Shown: piece by piece, positions 23,528 through 35,647 of the stretch
Numbering within the stretch: the first letter of the stretch is position 1
Layout of the letters: every line of letters begins with the position of its first letter
From: Phascolomyces articulosus
Lineage: Eukaryota; Mucoromycota; Mucoromycetes; Mucorales; Lichtheimiaceae
DNA length: 64,000 bases
Assembly (NCBI GenBank): GCA_025677815.1
Contig: JAIXMP010000019.1
Location: 372,001 to 436,000 of the forward strand
Direction: 5' to 3'
The notes under the pieces: generated by a model
Told to the model about the DNA's origin: nothing
What the model saw: the letters and a program-made list of their open reading frames with translations, nothing else
The model's database searches: none
Made by a program: the position numbers and the translations under genes

Positions 23528-24077
23528 ATTATAATAATAATATAATAATAATATGTATACTCTATTATAGTAGCTTCTTTTTTTTCTCCTTTTTTATGCG
23601 ACTTACTACTATGTAGTTATCAACGGTGGGAGCATGTAGCATATGTAGTGTACATAGTAGTATTTTGCAGACTATAGAGTGTGTGTATTTTTTTAATGTA
23701 GGACGGTTGTATCTCAAAGTGTATATATTCTTATCTTTTGGTTCTTTAACACTATATTGAAAACACCATGTATGCTACTTGGCATTATTATCATTGTTAC
23801 AATCTCATAATATAGTGACAAGATAGAAATATAGAAACTCAGTTTCTTTTATAAAAGGATTTCGATATACACTTGCTGCAGAAGACAAAAGCAAATATTT
23901 GTGATGCTGCGTATTTACTTTATTATTTTCTATAATTACCATATAATATTATTAATGTGAAGAATCTATACTAATATATGATGCTTATGAATACATATAT
24001 AAATTAAAAACGATTCCTTACAATTGATTTTAAGGAGGCGTACTGGTGACACATACTCCAAGTGCTGTATTATCAAT
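23528..24077. other. Convergent 3' intergenic spacer
   Basis: AT-rich DNA between the VPS52 stop and the stop of the minus-strand kelch gene. Nothing beyond short AT repeats is visible. Confidence 0.6.
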
Positions 24078-27000
24078 TTATTCTGATGTTGACTTAGTTC
24101 CTATGTAACCTGCGGCTGATCTCTTTTTCCAAAAAATATTTGAAAATAGACGTCGCTGTCTCCGAGATCCTGCGTAAGAGCCCTGTTCTTGTATTTCGCA
24201 CGATGTTTCAGATTCCTTCATAGCCGTATCCAATTTTTGAAATACTTCAGGGTCCATATAATAGGATTTGAATAAGTCTTCCAAAAGCTGTACTCTATCC
24301 TCAATGGACTTTGTCTGGTGCTGATTTATATAGTTACTTTCTTCATCAAGGTTATTACGTGAAAAACCATTGTTGTCATTGTCGATCATTCCCTCTTTAC
24401 CATTCTGATCGCTGGATGGTGAATAACGATGGCTACTGGTAGTTACTATTACTGGCGTTACCAATGGTATTGGAGTATCTTTATGTTCACTGTAACCACC
24501 CTTGAGACCTCGGTAAACGGAACGACGCATGGGGCCGAAAGACCAGCGATAAAGTAAACCGAAAGGAGATTGAGGACGATATCCAAAGACAGCAATTTGA
24601 AATGCAGTAAAAAGTCCATAAAGACCACCAATAAATGCGAGACCATTGACCAATGTATACATGCGTTGTTCTCGATTGATAATTGTAGTGGAATCGTATA
24701 TATCCAAGCGAATTTGCGCTCGTTCGACCAATGCACCCTCGATGGTGTCAGAGGGGAAACTGATTGCTCTGTAATTCACCAAAACTTCAGGTATAGTGTT
24801 ATAAAGAGAGGAAAACCCAACATAGTTCCACGATGTATCCTTTAGCGTTTGCTTAATCTGTGGTTGAATATCAAGATACCCGCTCTCCTTTGTTGGGTTG
24901 AAACTATACCCTGTTTTTGTAAACATATCACGACTCTTCCATTTAGCAATGTCTTGGTCACTGAGTAACGGCACATGTTCGTCAAAATAAACATTTCTGT
25001 TTGGATTTCGCTGTGCTGGATAAACCTCGATGAAGATCCGTCCTTCTACTTCTGATGCATTGCCAATGATAGAAACAAACATAATACCCGGCATCGAATT
25101 TCCGTGATCGTCCCTAGTTTCTGATAATCGTAACGGCTGTTGTTGTTGTTTCACATCTTTGTCGTCATCGCCACCACCAACAATATTATTTCGAAATAGA
25201 AAGCACTTTATAGCACCTGTGTGTAGTGGCATATGGAAGGATAGATTGAGTTCTGAAATATGATCATTACATGATACGTCACCGTCAGTTCCCATACACC
25301 GCATTCGAGGATATGAGCTACCATCATCCTTTGTTCCAATTGAAAATCCATCAAAACAAAAACGTATATCTTTAAATATTGAAGTAATGACATATATATT
25401 ATAATGGATGAGTAAAACAAAAAAGTAACAAACACAACCCTTTGTTTTTTGTAAGCGCCCTTCTCTTCTAATCAACAAGTAACTATGAATTTTGCTGTAA
25501 GCATATTTACCTGGAACTTCGATTCCTTCATCAGATGCAGGTAACGTTGTGGTATAATTCGAAATTGGGCTTCTAATTACCTGTATGACAATAAATACAA
25601 AGAATGCAATAAAAAGAAAAAGTAATATAATTCTAAATACAAGTCGAGTAGCTTCAGCCCAAAATGGATCGCCTTTTCTGGATAGAAAAATAGTACAACA
25701 TTAGAAACTATTCGTATTTCATTACGTGAAATAACGAATAGAGGAGGTCGGTGGGAGCAGTAGTAGAGTTTTATCATGTAATTGAACAAACCTTGGATTC
25801 CAAATTTTGCCATGGATCATGAAGATAAACCTTCGAGTGCTGTGTGAAATGCGATAAAGAATAAACAAGAGAATAATAACGGCAACAAGGGAGCAGACAA
25901 TGGAAATGACAATAATAGCACTTTTGCTTAATTTATCATGAGGTTTAATCCGGTATATTATTTCTTCAAATGTTTCGCCTGTTGTTATGTTGTAAACCCA
26001 TTTTAAAGATTCAAAATCTAATTCTTTGCTATTATCTTCTATTCCTCCATTTTCTATTAATACAGGTTTGGGCAGTTTGAGCACATTCAATTCCTTGTAT
26101 GCGAAATAATTGTTTTCACCTTTAAAACATGAATTGACATTATATTAAACATACATAATTATTGAAAAGTCTTGAATAATATACTGCGTATTTGAGATAA
26201 CATTATCCAAAATGATTGTATATTCTCTTATATTCTTACCGAAACAAAATAACATGTATTCATCATTGATCCGGGCAGCAATGGTAGTACTTCGATAACT
26301 TGGTTCAATCCCAGGGATATTAGGTTTTTGCCATACCCAAGTTTGAGTATCAAGGATCAATAAATCATTATAGTATAATTCATCATCATTGTTAGGAGGC
26401 GCCATGTTACTTCCTATATAATAATAATAATAATACGTAATAATAATAATAAACAAGTAATAACAACAAAAGATTCACTGGTTAAAATAAAGGATATTTG
26501 ATTAATATAGAATATATGATTTTTGTATACCTGCAAAATAATATATGTATCGGCCTTCTGGTCCTATATATAATAAAATTTAATATATAAAAAGGAACCT
26601 CCATGTTTTCAATATGTTGTTTAGAAGGAACAATACTCAAAGAAAAAATTTAATAAGTCGATTTATATGTATATTTACCTAAAGCTACACTCATATATCC
26701 TCGTGATTTATTCAAGGTATCAATTGTATGAGTGTCAAGTGCTTGTTCTCTCCATGTATCATTGGCAGTGTCATATATAAGTGCTCGATCGATTTGAAAT
26801 CGAGGTTTTTTAGATGATTTGGGGGTGATACTATAGCTCCCACCAACGTAAACAATGCGACCATCACTAAAGCCAAAAAAAAGAAGGGCAGGAAATTGGT
26901 GTCAATTTTATAATAAACAATTTTTTCTTTTTACCAAAAAAAAAAGGTTGAATAGCTAAAAAGGAAACCGATAAACAAGACGTACAATAGAGCTGTAGCT

Positions 27001-27626
27001 GTGGCTCCATATAGACCAAAAGGGGGTATTGAAAGATTTGCAAATGTCCCCATGTGTGGATCATAAACCCAAGAATCAATGAGAATATATGGATATTCTA
27101 ATCCAGGTGAACCACCCTGAATATAAATTAATCCATTAGAAGCCATGACAGCAGTATGCAGATATCGCTGAGATGGTACTGCTGTTTCATTAATGGTATT
27201 ATTATCCAATCCAGGTAATGTTGTCCAGGTATTTTGACTGAATGAATAAACTTCTGCACGCATGGGTACATTAGAATTATTAGGGAAGAATCCAGGACGA
27301 TATCCACCAAATGTAGCAATTGAGTCATTGCCTGATAAAACTACAGTTTGAGAATACGCTGTAATAGGGCCTTGATCATTGATGCTATTAAGAACAACCT
27401 TGCCGTACGGATCAAAACTTATTTTAAAAAACTCGTTTGCTGGTCCGGAAACATCAATTCCACCGAATGCGTACATTGTTCCATTGATGGTAAATCCTGT
27501 ACTGCCTTCCAAACTAGGGATCAAGTCATTTGTCAGTAAGTCCACTGGGTATGAAGCGTGAGATACTTTGATAACGCATGATAAAAGTATCATTGATCTG
27601 ATTAAAAATTGTTTTGATACGACCAT
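24078..27626 (-). CDS. Kelch beta-propeller multi-pass membrane protein, copy A
   Basis: Seven exons: 26986-27626, 26679-26866, 26531-26563, 26240-26413, 25792-26119, 25511-25677, 24078-25369; 2823 nt, 940 residues. The chosen Met (MVVSKQFL) gives a signal peptide ending near SHA-SYPVD; an upstream in-frame ATG at 27671 is possible. Residues ~25-345 hold about five kelch repeats (YAFGGID; ATFGGYRPG; YIQGGSPG; VYVGGSYS; YYFAGSN), a galactose-oxidase-like propeller. Hydrophobic segments follow at ~412-435 and ~467-487, then a ~240-residue domain beginning DIRFCFDGF, a third membrane segment ~750-772 (GLAFIGGLYGLFTAFQ) followed by FGYRPQSPFG, and a tail with a heptad stretch EDRVQLLEDLFKSYY. Inferred topology: propeller and middle domain outside, tail in the cytosol. 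Function unknown; the layout suggests a receptor or cell-surface scaffold. It is the last of three tandem copies. Confidence 0.85.
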
Positions 27627-27830
27627 CTTCGGATTATTATAGGCGATCGACTGTAAAAAAGAAGATATCACTAATTGAATTATTATTGAGATATTACTAT
27701 AACAGTACTAGTATTAAAAGCAAAGAAAAACCATACATAAAATAATCAATTATGATACCTATGTGGATAAAAATGAATAAAAAAGAAAAGGTCAAAAAGG
27801 AACTACGGATCCCATCGCTTGTTGGTCATT

Positions 27831-28055
27831 TTATATCAAAAAAAAAAATATTTCCATCTTTGTCGCAAATAATGCTAAGCCCGTCGTTGATGGGGTTGTT
27901 TGTGTGACTAAAGAAATGTCGTCCTCTTTACCCTTGAAACTATAAGATGAAGGTCGTACCATTTGTTTATACGGGGCATTCGTGTTTATTTTCTTTTTCA
28001 AGCTTATATCCATTGATGTATTATTTCTAAGTTTAACATTATCGAGAGAAAACAT
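27831..28055 (-). CDS. Possible small ORF of unknown function (74 codons)
   Basis: Starts with ATG (MFSLDNVKLRNN) and has a more balanced base composition than the flanks, with TTPSTTGLALFATKM near its end, so it may be a genuine small gene or an exon relic. It lies upstream of kelch copy A on the same strand. No motif or relative is recognised, and the last residues fall in a T-run. Low confidence. Confidence 0.25.
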   Translation of the reverse strand: MFSLDNVKLRNNTSMDISLKKKINTNAPYKQMVRPSSYSFKGKEDDISLVTQTTPSTTGLALFATKMEIFFFLI

Positions 28056-28860
28056 GGAAGATGAAGTTATAATTTTTTCGGTGGTTTTATTTTATAATGC
28101 TTTTGAAATGTATTGACTTTCATTTTGAAACATATACCATAATACTGCTATATAACAGGCAGAATGGCATCTACCACTTCTTGAACGTGTCGTAGTGTAT
28201 TTAAAGTATTAGATGTTACATTTTCTGCGCCACTACATAGCCTTATATAAAGGCTATGTTTATATGTTTATGTAAAAATAAATCTTTAGCTTTTGACCTG
28301 GAAATTCACTGTTCTTGTCCTCATATTTGTTAATTGTTGTAAAGAAGTATTCGTGCTCCTGGCTGGGCGTCGCCGCCAGACGACGCAAAAACAAAAACGA
28401 CAAATGATCAGTTGCACCGCTAAAGTTAAAAGAGCGCATACTAAACAACCTCTTTGTAACACCAAAAGACTCGATAAGGCAGATAATGTGTACTACTGCA
28501 TCGTCTTCCATGATCCAGTAAAAAGTGACGATTCAGATATTCTAAACTCAATTTATTAGTTGTTCTAATATATAATGCATATACTTCATATTGAAATTTG
28601 GTGTAGAATATAGCAGTCGCTGAAAGTGATCCAAATAAAGACGTTGAACGTTGAAATGATAGGTGGGGTCGATGAGGAACACAAGCATTATTTCAAATTT
28701 TACATTAACTCATTTAAAAGTATAAGAAAAAATTTTTTTTACCAAAGGTCGTGAGTTTTTAGTTCTATTCCTAATAATATTTTTTATATGGTTTATGCAT
28801 ATTTATTTACATTGGTAGTTATCGTACAATTATTGTTGATTAGATAATATAGTTTTTCAT
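28056..28860. other. Intergenic region holding a transposable-element relic
   Basis: Contains the dispersed element copy listed at 28186-28460. The plus-strand open frame across 28293-28559 starts inside it and is not the frame shared with the other copy, so I do not call it a gene. The rest is AT-rich DNA next to the 3' end of kelch copy B. Confidence 0.55.
28186..28460 (+). mobile_element. Dispersed element relic, copy 1
   Basis: Closely matches the reverse complement of the 51.5-51.7 kb region, starting at GTGTCGTAGT and running through a conserved hairpin (ACATAGCCTT at 28235-28244 pairing with 28250-28259, 5-nt loop) and into a coding segment. In the shared frame it reads SCSWLGVAARRRKNKND then a stop, versus SCSWVGVIARRRKNRND in the other copy. 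It is therefore a broken copy of a mobile element of unknown class. Confidence 0.6.
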
Positions 28861-31800
28861 TCATTTGCGAGGAGAATTTTGATTCTCTTCAGTTAATGTA
28901 GTCGGTGTGAAGATAATGGAAGAAGAAGAACGAGGTTCGTTTTCACTGTATTGTTGTTGTCGCTGTTGCATTGTACTACTGTCCTCGTCGAGCTCGATAT
29001 TGGATGCAAGTGAATTATGCTCGGATGATCTTGTAGTTTGATATCCACCGGCCTTAGATCGTCTTTGTCTAAAGAAATTCGATATACGATGCTGACTTTG
29101 TTGTTGTTGCTGATGTAGTATTCCACCCGATTTAGCAGAAGATTTTTTTTCTCTTTTTCTAGATATATTAGTAGGATGCTTGATGGCTGTATCAAGTTTT
29201 CTAAAAACTTCGTCATCCACATAATACGATTTGAATAAATGTTCCAATAATTGTACACGATCTTCCATAAACTCCAATCGTTGTGACTCATTTTCATTTC
29301 CAAAATGGCGTTGATGTTGCTGCGATTCAATATTACGTTCTAAATCACCCTTATCATCAGTTGCTAACAGTGCTTCTGTAGTTGTTTCACTCCCGTTATT
29401 AAATTTGTTTCTGATAACACTTTGGCCGTGCTCAAAAGGCTGATTATTATTATTTTGAATATCTCTTTGCTTATCAAGTATTCTACTGTCGTTGTCATCC
29501 GTCTTCTTTTCATTATTATACAGGAGAGAGGTGTGTCTATCGTGCACTGGATTTACCAATGGGATTGGAGTGTCTTTATACCCATTGAAACCATTCTTAA
29601 GGCCACGGTGAATTGAATGACGCATGGAGCCAATTGACCAACGATGAAGAATCCCAAAAGGAGATTGAGGACGATAACCGAAGACAGCCGTTTGGAATGC
29701 AGTTATAAGTCCATAAAGACCACCAATAAAAGCAAGACCGTTGACCAAAGAATAAACTCTTTGCTCTCGACTGATAATGGTAAGAGAATCCGTCAGCCCC
29801 AATTGTATATTACCAATAGTACCATACTCGCCTTCCATAGGTGTATCATCAATACCATACGTATGATAATTGGCTTCGATGTCAGGGATACGATTATAAA
29901 AAGATGCAAATCCAACATAATTCCATGCTGTATCTTGGAGCTTTTCCGTTACTTTTTGTTGATAATCAATTGCAATATACTCCATTTGTTTGTAAACATA
30001 ACCTTTGGTAGCTGAACGGTCATCACCTTTCCAGCCTGATAAATCATCATCGGTGAGTAACGGTGTACTCTCGTCCAGATAAACAACCCTGTTGGGATCT
30101 CTTTCTGCATGATAGAGTGAAACATAAAGCCGTCCTTGTTCTGACATATTGTAGAGAATCGGTGAAAATACAACTGATTCTGGGGTATTCACTTCTGGTA
30201 AAAGGTGCGATAAACGTATAGGGCCTTCTTCATCACCTTCAATATTACCGCGAAACAAAAAGCATTGTGTATCCAAGAGAGTGCCAGGAATATAGGGTTT
30301 ATGGTATGAAAGATTGAGCATCACAATATTGTCATCACATTGTCGGCCTTTGTTTGTCATGCATTTAATTTGGGGATAGGTATTTCCATCTTCATCAGAT
30401 TGAAATGTAAATCCATTAAAACAAAATCTAATATCTATAGATATTAAGTTAGCGTTGTAAATTTTATAACATGATTTCTGTTCTATAACTTCAAGCTCCT
30501 CTAACAATCATACCTGGAGCAGCAATACCGTCAATCGTTGCAGGTGACGTCGTGGTATACATTGATATTGGACTTTGAATGACTTGTATAACAATAAATA
30601 CAAAGAAGGCAACAAAAAGGAAGAATAATACAATTCTAGATATAAATCGAGTCATTTCGGCCCAAAAAGGCTCACCTTTTCTATATAGTTATTTGTAACA
30701 AAATAAGCTTCTTTTTTTTTGTTTTTTGGAAGGTGAATGTCTGATGAATAATAAGTCATGATAATTTACCTTGGATTCCATATTTTTTTACGACATGACC
30801 AAACAAACGTTTGAAAATTATATGAAAATTTATACAATAACAAAAGAAAACACACAATACCAGCAACTCCAAAACTAGCTGAAATTGCAATGATTGCATC
30901 TCTACTAAGACTGGTGGACTCTGGTTGTATCATTGATCCAGCTATTTGAACAGTTGTTACGTTTGCAATCCATTTTAGTGACTCGAGATCTAATTCTTCA
31001 TTTCCTTCAGCTCCCTTTTTTATATCCGGTAATTTGAGTACCTCAACGGCATTAAAAGATATAAGGGTGTTTGCGCCTATTAATTATATTGAGAAATACT
31101 TTTTAGTTATGATGATTGGAGTTATTCAAAAAATATAAAATAATAATAATAATAATATGCCTATATAATGTATACTAATATTATACTGTTAATTACCGGA
31201 ACAATATAAAATGTAATTGTTGTTTATTCGTGCAGAGCTGATACCGCTACGTATAGATGGTTGTTGTCCAAGAATTGTACCAGGCACTAACCATGTCCAT
31301 GTTTGAGTATCAAGGATCCACAAATCATGATAGTAGCGTAGTTTAATGTTACTCTCCATGCTATCACCTATGAAACATAATAGTTATATTATTATATCAG
31401 TTGTTTAACAGGCAATACTACCCAAAGATGAAAATAAATGATTTACCTCCATAATAGTAAATATAACGACCTTCTGGACCTGTGATGTAGTATTTAAAAA
31501 CAATAATATATGAGTAAAATAAACACTGAATAAAAAGTGATAAGTTGATGTCATACCTAAAGCAGCATTAGAGTATCCGCGCGATTTTTTATATCTATCA
31601 ATTGCTTGACTATTCAGTTCTTTCTCTACCCACGAGTCATTGCTAGTAAAATAAATCATGCATCGATCAAGTAAAAAAGGAGATGCAGCTGCTTGTGCAC
31701 TCCGACGTAATCCACCAAGATATATAATGCGACCATCACTATTATCATCCATCATTGTTATTATAATAGTTTAAAAGTAAGAGTTTTTTTTTATAAGTAA

Positions 31801-32566
31801 CGCTTGTCTAAACAAAAAAAAAAGTAGTAAGAAATATAGTAATAGGTGATATAAACCTTAAAGCCGTCGCTGTACTTGCATAAAACCCGTACGGTGGGGA
31901 TGTGAGATTGAAAAATTTTCCAGATTCAGGAGCATATGACCAGGAATCCACATGAACTTGCATATTGGTAGAGTTAACTAAGGCACCTCCGCCTTGAATA
32001 TATATCAATCCATCAGACCCCATAACTGCAGTATGCTGTTGACGATTAGGCGGTATGATAGCGGTTGAGGCATTCGTTATATTTTCTAGACCAAGTAAAA
32101 TTGACCATGTATTTTGACTGAATGAATATAGTTCGGCACGTAAAAAAGGAGGTGCTATGGAGGATGTATTACTACTGTTATTACTTCCATTTGATCCACG
32201 ATTTCCTCCAAATATTGCAACTGAATCATTATTGGATAGAACGACTGCTTGAAAATTTGAAATAGCTGGCCCTTGATCATTGACATATTTGTGTTGCATT
32301 GCCCCATATTTATCAAAAGATATTGCTGAAAATGCATTTGTAGGTAGCGTTGCATCATCAAAATATCCCATGCCACCATACATATATAACGTCTCGTTAA
32401 TAGTAAATGCAGCGCCATATTTTGTATATGGTATTTCTCGATCAACTTGTTCATCCACAGGATAATAACCGTATGATGGATGTAAGATCAAACTAATAAT
32501 GAAGAATATATATAAAATCGATAGTGGTAATGATGACAGTGTTAATGACAAGTGGAGAATACTCAT
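28861..32566 (-). CDS. Kelch beta-propeller multi-pass membrane protein, copy B
   Basis: Paralogue of copy A with the same seven-exon plan: 31857-32566, 31557-31738, 31447-31479, 31197-31367, 30770-31076, 30514-30680, 28861-30434; 3144 nt, 1047 residues. Intron phases match copy A one for one, and exons 3 (33 nt) and 6 (167 nt) have identical lengths. The start at MSILHLSLT gives a typical signal peptide before YYPVDEQ. Domains run in the same order: kelch repeats (MYGGMGYF; AIFGGNRG; YIQGGGAL; IYLGGLRR; YYYGGDS), two membrane segments, a domain opening DIRFCFNGF, a third membrane segment with GLAFIGGLYGLITAFQ, the FGYRPQSPFG motif, and EDRVQLLEHLFKSYY. The cytosolic tail is about 100 residues longer than in copy A and Gln/Ser-rich. 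NxS/T sites are frequent in the propeller, as expected for a secreted domain. Confidence 0.85.
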
Positions 32567-33374
32567 TCTGATAATAAAATATTCTACCAAAAAAATAAAA
32601 ATAAAAATAAAAAAAAAGAGAGAGAGAGAAAGAAGAAAAGTTTCCAGAGTAAAAGCAAACTGAACCGAAATTATCACAATCGTTACTAAAGTAACACATC
32701 TTTTTTTAGTCATAGAAGTAAAAAAGATCTACAATAAAAGATTTTTCCTTTGCTGTTAAGTGTTACAATGAGGATGAAGATGTAGTACAACTGATTTTTT
32801 TTTCCTTCCCCACTTTTTCTTTCATAGATACTAATAAAGTCAAATATTTTTTACTTTAAAAATTTTAATAGCCTTTATTTATATCAAACTTGGATTTAAA
32901 AACAACTAGAAATAATAATGAATGGCCAATAATTGCAGCAAATCATTTTATCTGGTTGAAGAATATCCTTTGGGTGAAATCGGGTTCGGAAGTATGTGAT
33001 ACAAAGTTAAAAGGGCGCGTTAGTATCTGCAACTTTGTATCACAAATAGCAAATTCATTTAATAGGGGACATTCAATTCACTGGTAGAAAATTAGACTCT
33101 TCATATTACAGCCTCATAATCACAATATCATCGTGACTATTTATTATTACATTGACGCCATTAAATGAATAGTATAAATGGTTAGTATGACTACTACTAC
33201 AATTGATATAAATTTGTTTTATGTTTGATTTTTTTTACATTATGTATAGCAATTGGGGAATCTTGAAAATGATTATACTCACTTGCAAGTGTAGAGTCTG
33301 AACCTGTTTGTTCGGCGGTGTGATAATATATACCTTTCAATCTTTTTCTTAAAAACAATCAGGGATGGTATGTC
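32567..33374. other. Upstream region of kelch copy B
   Basis: Promoter side of copy B. Contains the perfect hairpin at 32995-33044. No gene is supported; the plus-strand frame at 32890-33087 spans that hairpin and looks accidental. Confidence 0.5.
32995..33044. repeat. 14-bp perfect inverted repeat
   Basis: TGTGATACAAAGTT at 32995-33008 pairs exactly with 33031-33044 across a 22-nt loop that contains GGGCGCG. It lies about 430 nt upstream of the copy B start codon. Confidence 0.8.
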
Positions 33375-34050
33375 GCTACATCTTATATGATCCAGTAAAT
33401 TGGCTATTATTTGACGTTTGTTGTGGTTTCTTGATAGCTGTATCCAGATTTTGTAACACCTTGTCGTACACTTAGTATGGGTGTAACAAATATTAAATGC
33501 ATACAATTTACAATATACTGCAATTGGTTTACCTCCACATCTCCAAAAGTGTGTGGATTATTATTATGTACTGTCGATTGGTCCCTGTCTATGATTATTC
33601 GTGTTCTGATACTGATTCATTTACCTTATCGTTTTTGTTGCTGCTCCCAATATCAAAATCAATAAAGACAGCGGATTCGTTGGATTCAGGTGCACCTCGC
33701 TCTCCTATACCTTGTTGTACGTCATTATTAAATATATGAAAGTGCCTGGCATATACTGGATTTACCAAAGGTGTTGGAGTATTCTTGTAATCAACAAAAT
33801 CATCATTAAGTCTTTTATAGAAAGAACGGCGTATAGGACCGAAAGATCAACGATGAAAGATTCCAAAGGGTGAGTGAGGACGATAACCAAAGACAGCCGT
33901 TTGGAATGCAGTGAATCATAAAGATCACTGATGAATACAAATCTGTTTCCTAGCGAATAGACACGGTGCTCAAGGTTAACGACAGTAATTGTATCTGCCA
34001 ATCTCACGCAGATCGATCCAAACATTTCATTAATACTTTGAAGCACCAAT
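33375..34050 (-). pseudogene. Decayed third kelch-membrane protein copy (3' part only)
   Basis: Corresponds to the last exon of copies A and B. Near 34025-33930 it reads LADTITVVNLEHRVYSLGNR against LTDSLTIISREQRVYSLVNG of copy B. A frame change then leads to QTAVFGYRPHSPFG, an in-frame stop just after IFHR, SFGPIRRSF, and KNTPTPLVNPVYARH. Further down, YDKVLQNLDTAIKKPQQ matches the coiled-coil tail. Several stops and at least one frameshift break it, and the propeller and first two membrane segments are absent. It sits upstream of copy B on the same strand, so it is the oldest or most decayed unit of a three-copy tandem array. Confidence 0.8.
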
Positions 34051-34788
34051 AAGTCCAGGTTTTAGGTGGCGAAGATGTATGTACTAAAGGAAAGGTCTGA
34101 CCCTTCTTCATAAATATAAATTTTATTGTTATTTTATGTTATCCGCACACAAAGTTCCAGTATAAAAATTTTGCAAGTGCTTCAGTATTAGCTAAAATCT
34201 TGTAAACAATTGATCACAAGAATGATAGGAATAATTGATGTAATGACAACATGAGAAGAAAAAACCATCATTTGTCTCATTATTATTATTAGTGGGAATA
34301 GAAAAAAAAAGAAGCATGAGGGATTAGCCACGTTCATTGATCATCATAAATATAAATAGTGTTCATTATTAAAAATGCACTTTCTTTTCTTGTATAATTG
34401 ATTTTATACTTAGTAACGTCAATAGCTAAACAATTAAACATAGAATAACAATGTAATTTATGCAAACATTTTCTACATAAAACACAGTAACACTGATTAT
34501 TAAGAAAGCAAACAATAAGTCAATAGAAACAAAAGAATAAAGTATACAATCAACAAAATGGTAATAGTAACAAACACCAATCTGCATCATTGTTTCAATT
34601 ACTATATTCTAGCTATTCGTTTTTTTTTCATGTAAACGGTTGGATTATTATTACTCGCTTTTCTGTTTCTATATAAATATCATGTATTTCTACACGTTAT
34701 TTTTTGTGGCATTCATTATCCAGTACTACTACTACCAATCTTCACTTACAGTTTTTATTTTTAATAGTGATGTAAATTTCCATTCATC
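34051..34788. other. Intergenic, promoter side of the plus-strand CPLH-family copy
   Basis: AT-rich; the missing 5' part of the kelch pseudogene is not recognisable here. No gene is seen. The pyrimidine-rich stretch from about 34620 probably includes the leader of the next locus. Confidence 0.5.
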
Positions 34789-35647
34789 ATGTCTGCAAAC
34801 AAAAATATTCCACACCAATATTCCTCAACAAATACGGTTACCACGACTACTGACAATAAAATTATTACTTTTATGGCACCAATGGACAGCACTACTCCAT
34901 TTCCAAAAGTACAACTGGAATTTTCTCCAAAACCAGGAACACCATTTGCTCAACGTATTGACATTAAAAATGATGAAAAACTACATATATTTAATGCAAT
35001 TCTATTTGAAAACGGTAAAAGGTAATCCGTTTTTTTTTTTTTTTGTATTTCAAATTCATTCATCAAAATATATTTGTGATTTATGAAAAATTTTATTATC
35101 CTAGTAACATGAATAATGTTTCCAAAGAAATCATCTACGCATTTGAACATCTCAATTGTTATACAAAATACGATCAAATATTGCTGTTAAAAGATTGTGC
35201 TGTAATTCAAAACGAAGTTTCTACCCATCGTTACATTAGATCCTATGAACATCTTAAATTAGGATGTGATGGTTAATCATTGGAAATATCAGTTTTACCT
35301 ATATCTGAACAAAAAAAACTAAAATATGATCCTATTTTCATTGATGATATTATCGTCCATACACCAGTGGTTTGTCCACAACATCATCGACCTTTTGTGA
35401 ACATTGATTGTCTGGCAAGGTAAAAAGAAAATCGAATTTATTAATTTGAATTTTATGATAAATGTCATGCTTGTTTACTAAAAAAAAAAACTGGGTATTA
35501 ATATTGATTATTATTATCAGTGACACGAAGGAAAAAGCAGAAGAACATAAAAAACAAGAAGGAAAAGCTTTTGAAGATCATACTCGATTGTTACACCGTG
35601 GTTTTGAAGAATTGCATGAAAATTACAAAAATACTGAACTTCAGTAG
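34789..35647 (+). pseudogene. CPLH-family small protein, copy 1, interrupted by one stop codon
   Basis: Three exons: 34789-35021, 35105-35419, 35521-35647, whose sum (675 nt) is a whole number of codons. Aligns along its length with the minus-strand gene at 48283-49174: GTPFAQRI versus GTPLAQRI, SKEIIYAFEH versus SKEVIYAYEH, VCPQHHRPF versus ICPLHNRPF, and a helical C-terminus ending near FEELHENYK. Codon 135 is TAA (35274-35276) where the paralogue has a CAA Gln codon. The downstream frame, splice sites and residues are all preserved, so this is either a very young pseudogene, a polymorphic null, a base error, or a gene making a 134-residue product. No known family. Confidence 0.65.

Noticed and set aside
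33000..33050. Possible third copy of the 28.2/51.5 kb element near 33.0 kb
   Set aside because: Only about 40 nt resemble copy 1, and those bases are largely the arms of the local hairpin, so the similarity may be chance.
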